Source: an uncultured Polyangiaceae bacterium (lineage in GTDB: Bacteria; Myxococcota_A; Polyangia; Polyangiales; Houyiibacteriaceae). Taken from it: a stretch of DNA of 5,541 nucleotides. Shown here piece after piece: positions 5,344 to 5,541 of the stretch. The notes below the pieces were generated by a model that was given only the letters and a program-made list of their open reading frames with translations, made no database searches and was not told the DNA's origin. The stretch spans positions 1 through 5,541 of the forward strand of contig CAMYMX010000271.1 in assembly GCA_947259605.1 (NCBI GenBank), in the 5' to 3' direction. The translations under genes and the position numbers were made by a program. Each line of letters starts with the position of its first letter. The first letter of the stretch is position 1.

Positions 5344-5541
5344 ATGGCTGACACTGCGATCCAAGAAACGGCAGACCAAGAAGTCGCTCCCGAGGCGCTT
5401 CCTGAGGAAGCTGCGCCTACCTGGCGCGAGCCCACGACGTCCGTCGGCAAAAAGCTCGCGTCGATGAGCGACCGGGCGATTCAGCGGGTAACCGGCGGCA
5501 ATGCGTTCTTGCGCGGTCGCCTCTACGCGCGGCGCAAGGCG
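5344..5541 (+). CDS. N-terminal part of an unidentified protein, possibly SWIM zinc-finger family (runs off the right edge)
   Basis: An open frame of 66 codons runs from ATG 5344 to the window end without a stop. The first about 26 residues are acidic and Ala/Glu/Pro rich, probably disordered. Residues 33-66 (SVGKKLASMSDRAIQRVTGG, then NAFLRGRLYARRKA) form a basic, probably helical segment. The pattern around AFLRGRLYARR resembles the segment near the N-terminus of SWIM zinc-finger proteins (typically F-RG--YA--G-V), where the CxCx(n)CxH motif comes later. That motif would lie outside the window, so the assignment is only a suggestion. Codon use resembles that of the neighbouring genes. ATG 5344 is the first start after an in-frame TAG at 5305-5307, with no GTG or TTG between, but no Shine-Dalgarno is visible. 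The candidate promoter and structured leader upstream suggest its own transcription unit. Confidence 0.6.
   Translation, partial: MADTAIQETADQEVAPEALPEEAAPTWREPTTSVGKKLASMSDRAIQRVTGGNAFLRGRLYARRKA

Noticed and set aside
5005..5379. 124-residue minus-strand frame across the HelD end and the following spacer
   Set aside because: Its product has no recognisable motif, it overlaps both flanking plus-strand genes, and its composition looks like a shadow.

Overview
This is a GC-rich bacterial chromosome segment (about 60-65% GC by eye) packed with housekeeping-type genes. No mobile element, CRISPR array, rRNA or tRNA gene could be seen. The codon bias towards G/C at third positions, a Gram-negative style ArgE/ArgA pair of gammaproteobacterial type, and a HelD-like ATPase next to what may be a SWIM zinc-finger gene suggest a proteobacterial or Myxococcota ('deltaproteobacterial') genome. 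That placement is inference; nothing in the window fixes the taxon.

Layout. Positions 1-116 on the minus strand are the first 38 codons of a clpP gene running out of the left edge. It is divergent from argE across a 75-base gap (117-191). argE (192-1343) and argA (1340-2659) form a tight pair with an ATGA stop/start overlap. They encode the last (deacetylation of N-acetylornithine) and first (acetylation of glutamate) acetyl-dependent steps of the linear arginine pathway. A 115-base spacer (2660-2774) with weak hairpins follows. Then comes a 795-residue HelD-like superfamily 1 ATPase (2775-5162), related to the factors that strip and recycle stalled RNA polymerase. A 181-base spacer (5163-5343) holds a reasonable sigma70-type promoter, and a nested inverted repeat begins at its predicted transcription start. 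The window ends in the first 66 codons of an ORF (5344-5541) whose C-terminal visible part resembles the N-terminal region of SWIM zinc-finger proteins.

Working together: argE and argA clearly belong to one pathway and are probably co-translated. The presence of an ArgE-type deacetylase together with the classical fused ArgA implies the non-recycling route, with no need for ArgJ. clpP, the HelD-like gene and the last ORF have no evident functional tie to arginine synthesis. Each probably has its own transcription unit.

Most of the window is ordinary. The parts that most deserve a second look are the HelD-like protein (subclass features, acidic insert, start without a Shine-Dalgarno sequence), the structured leader upstream of the last gene, and the lack of trigger-factor context for clpP.
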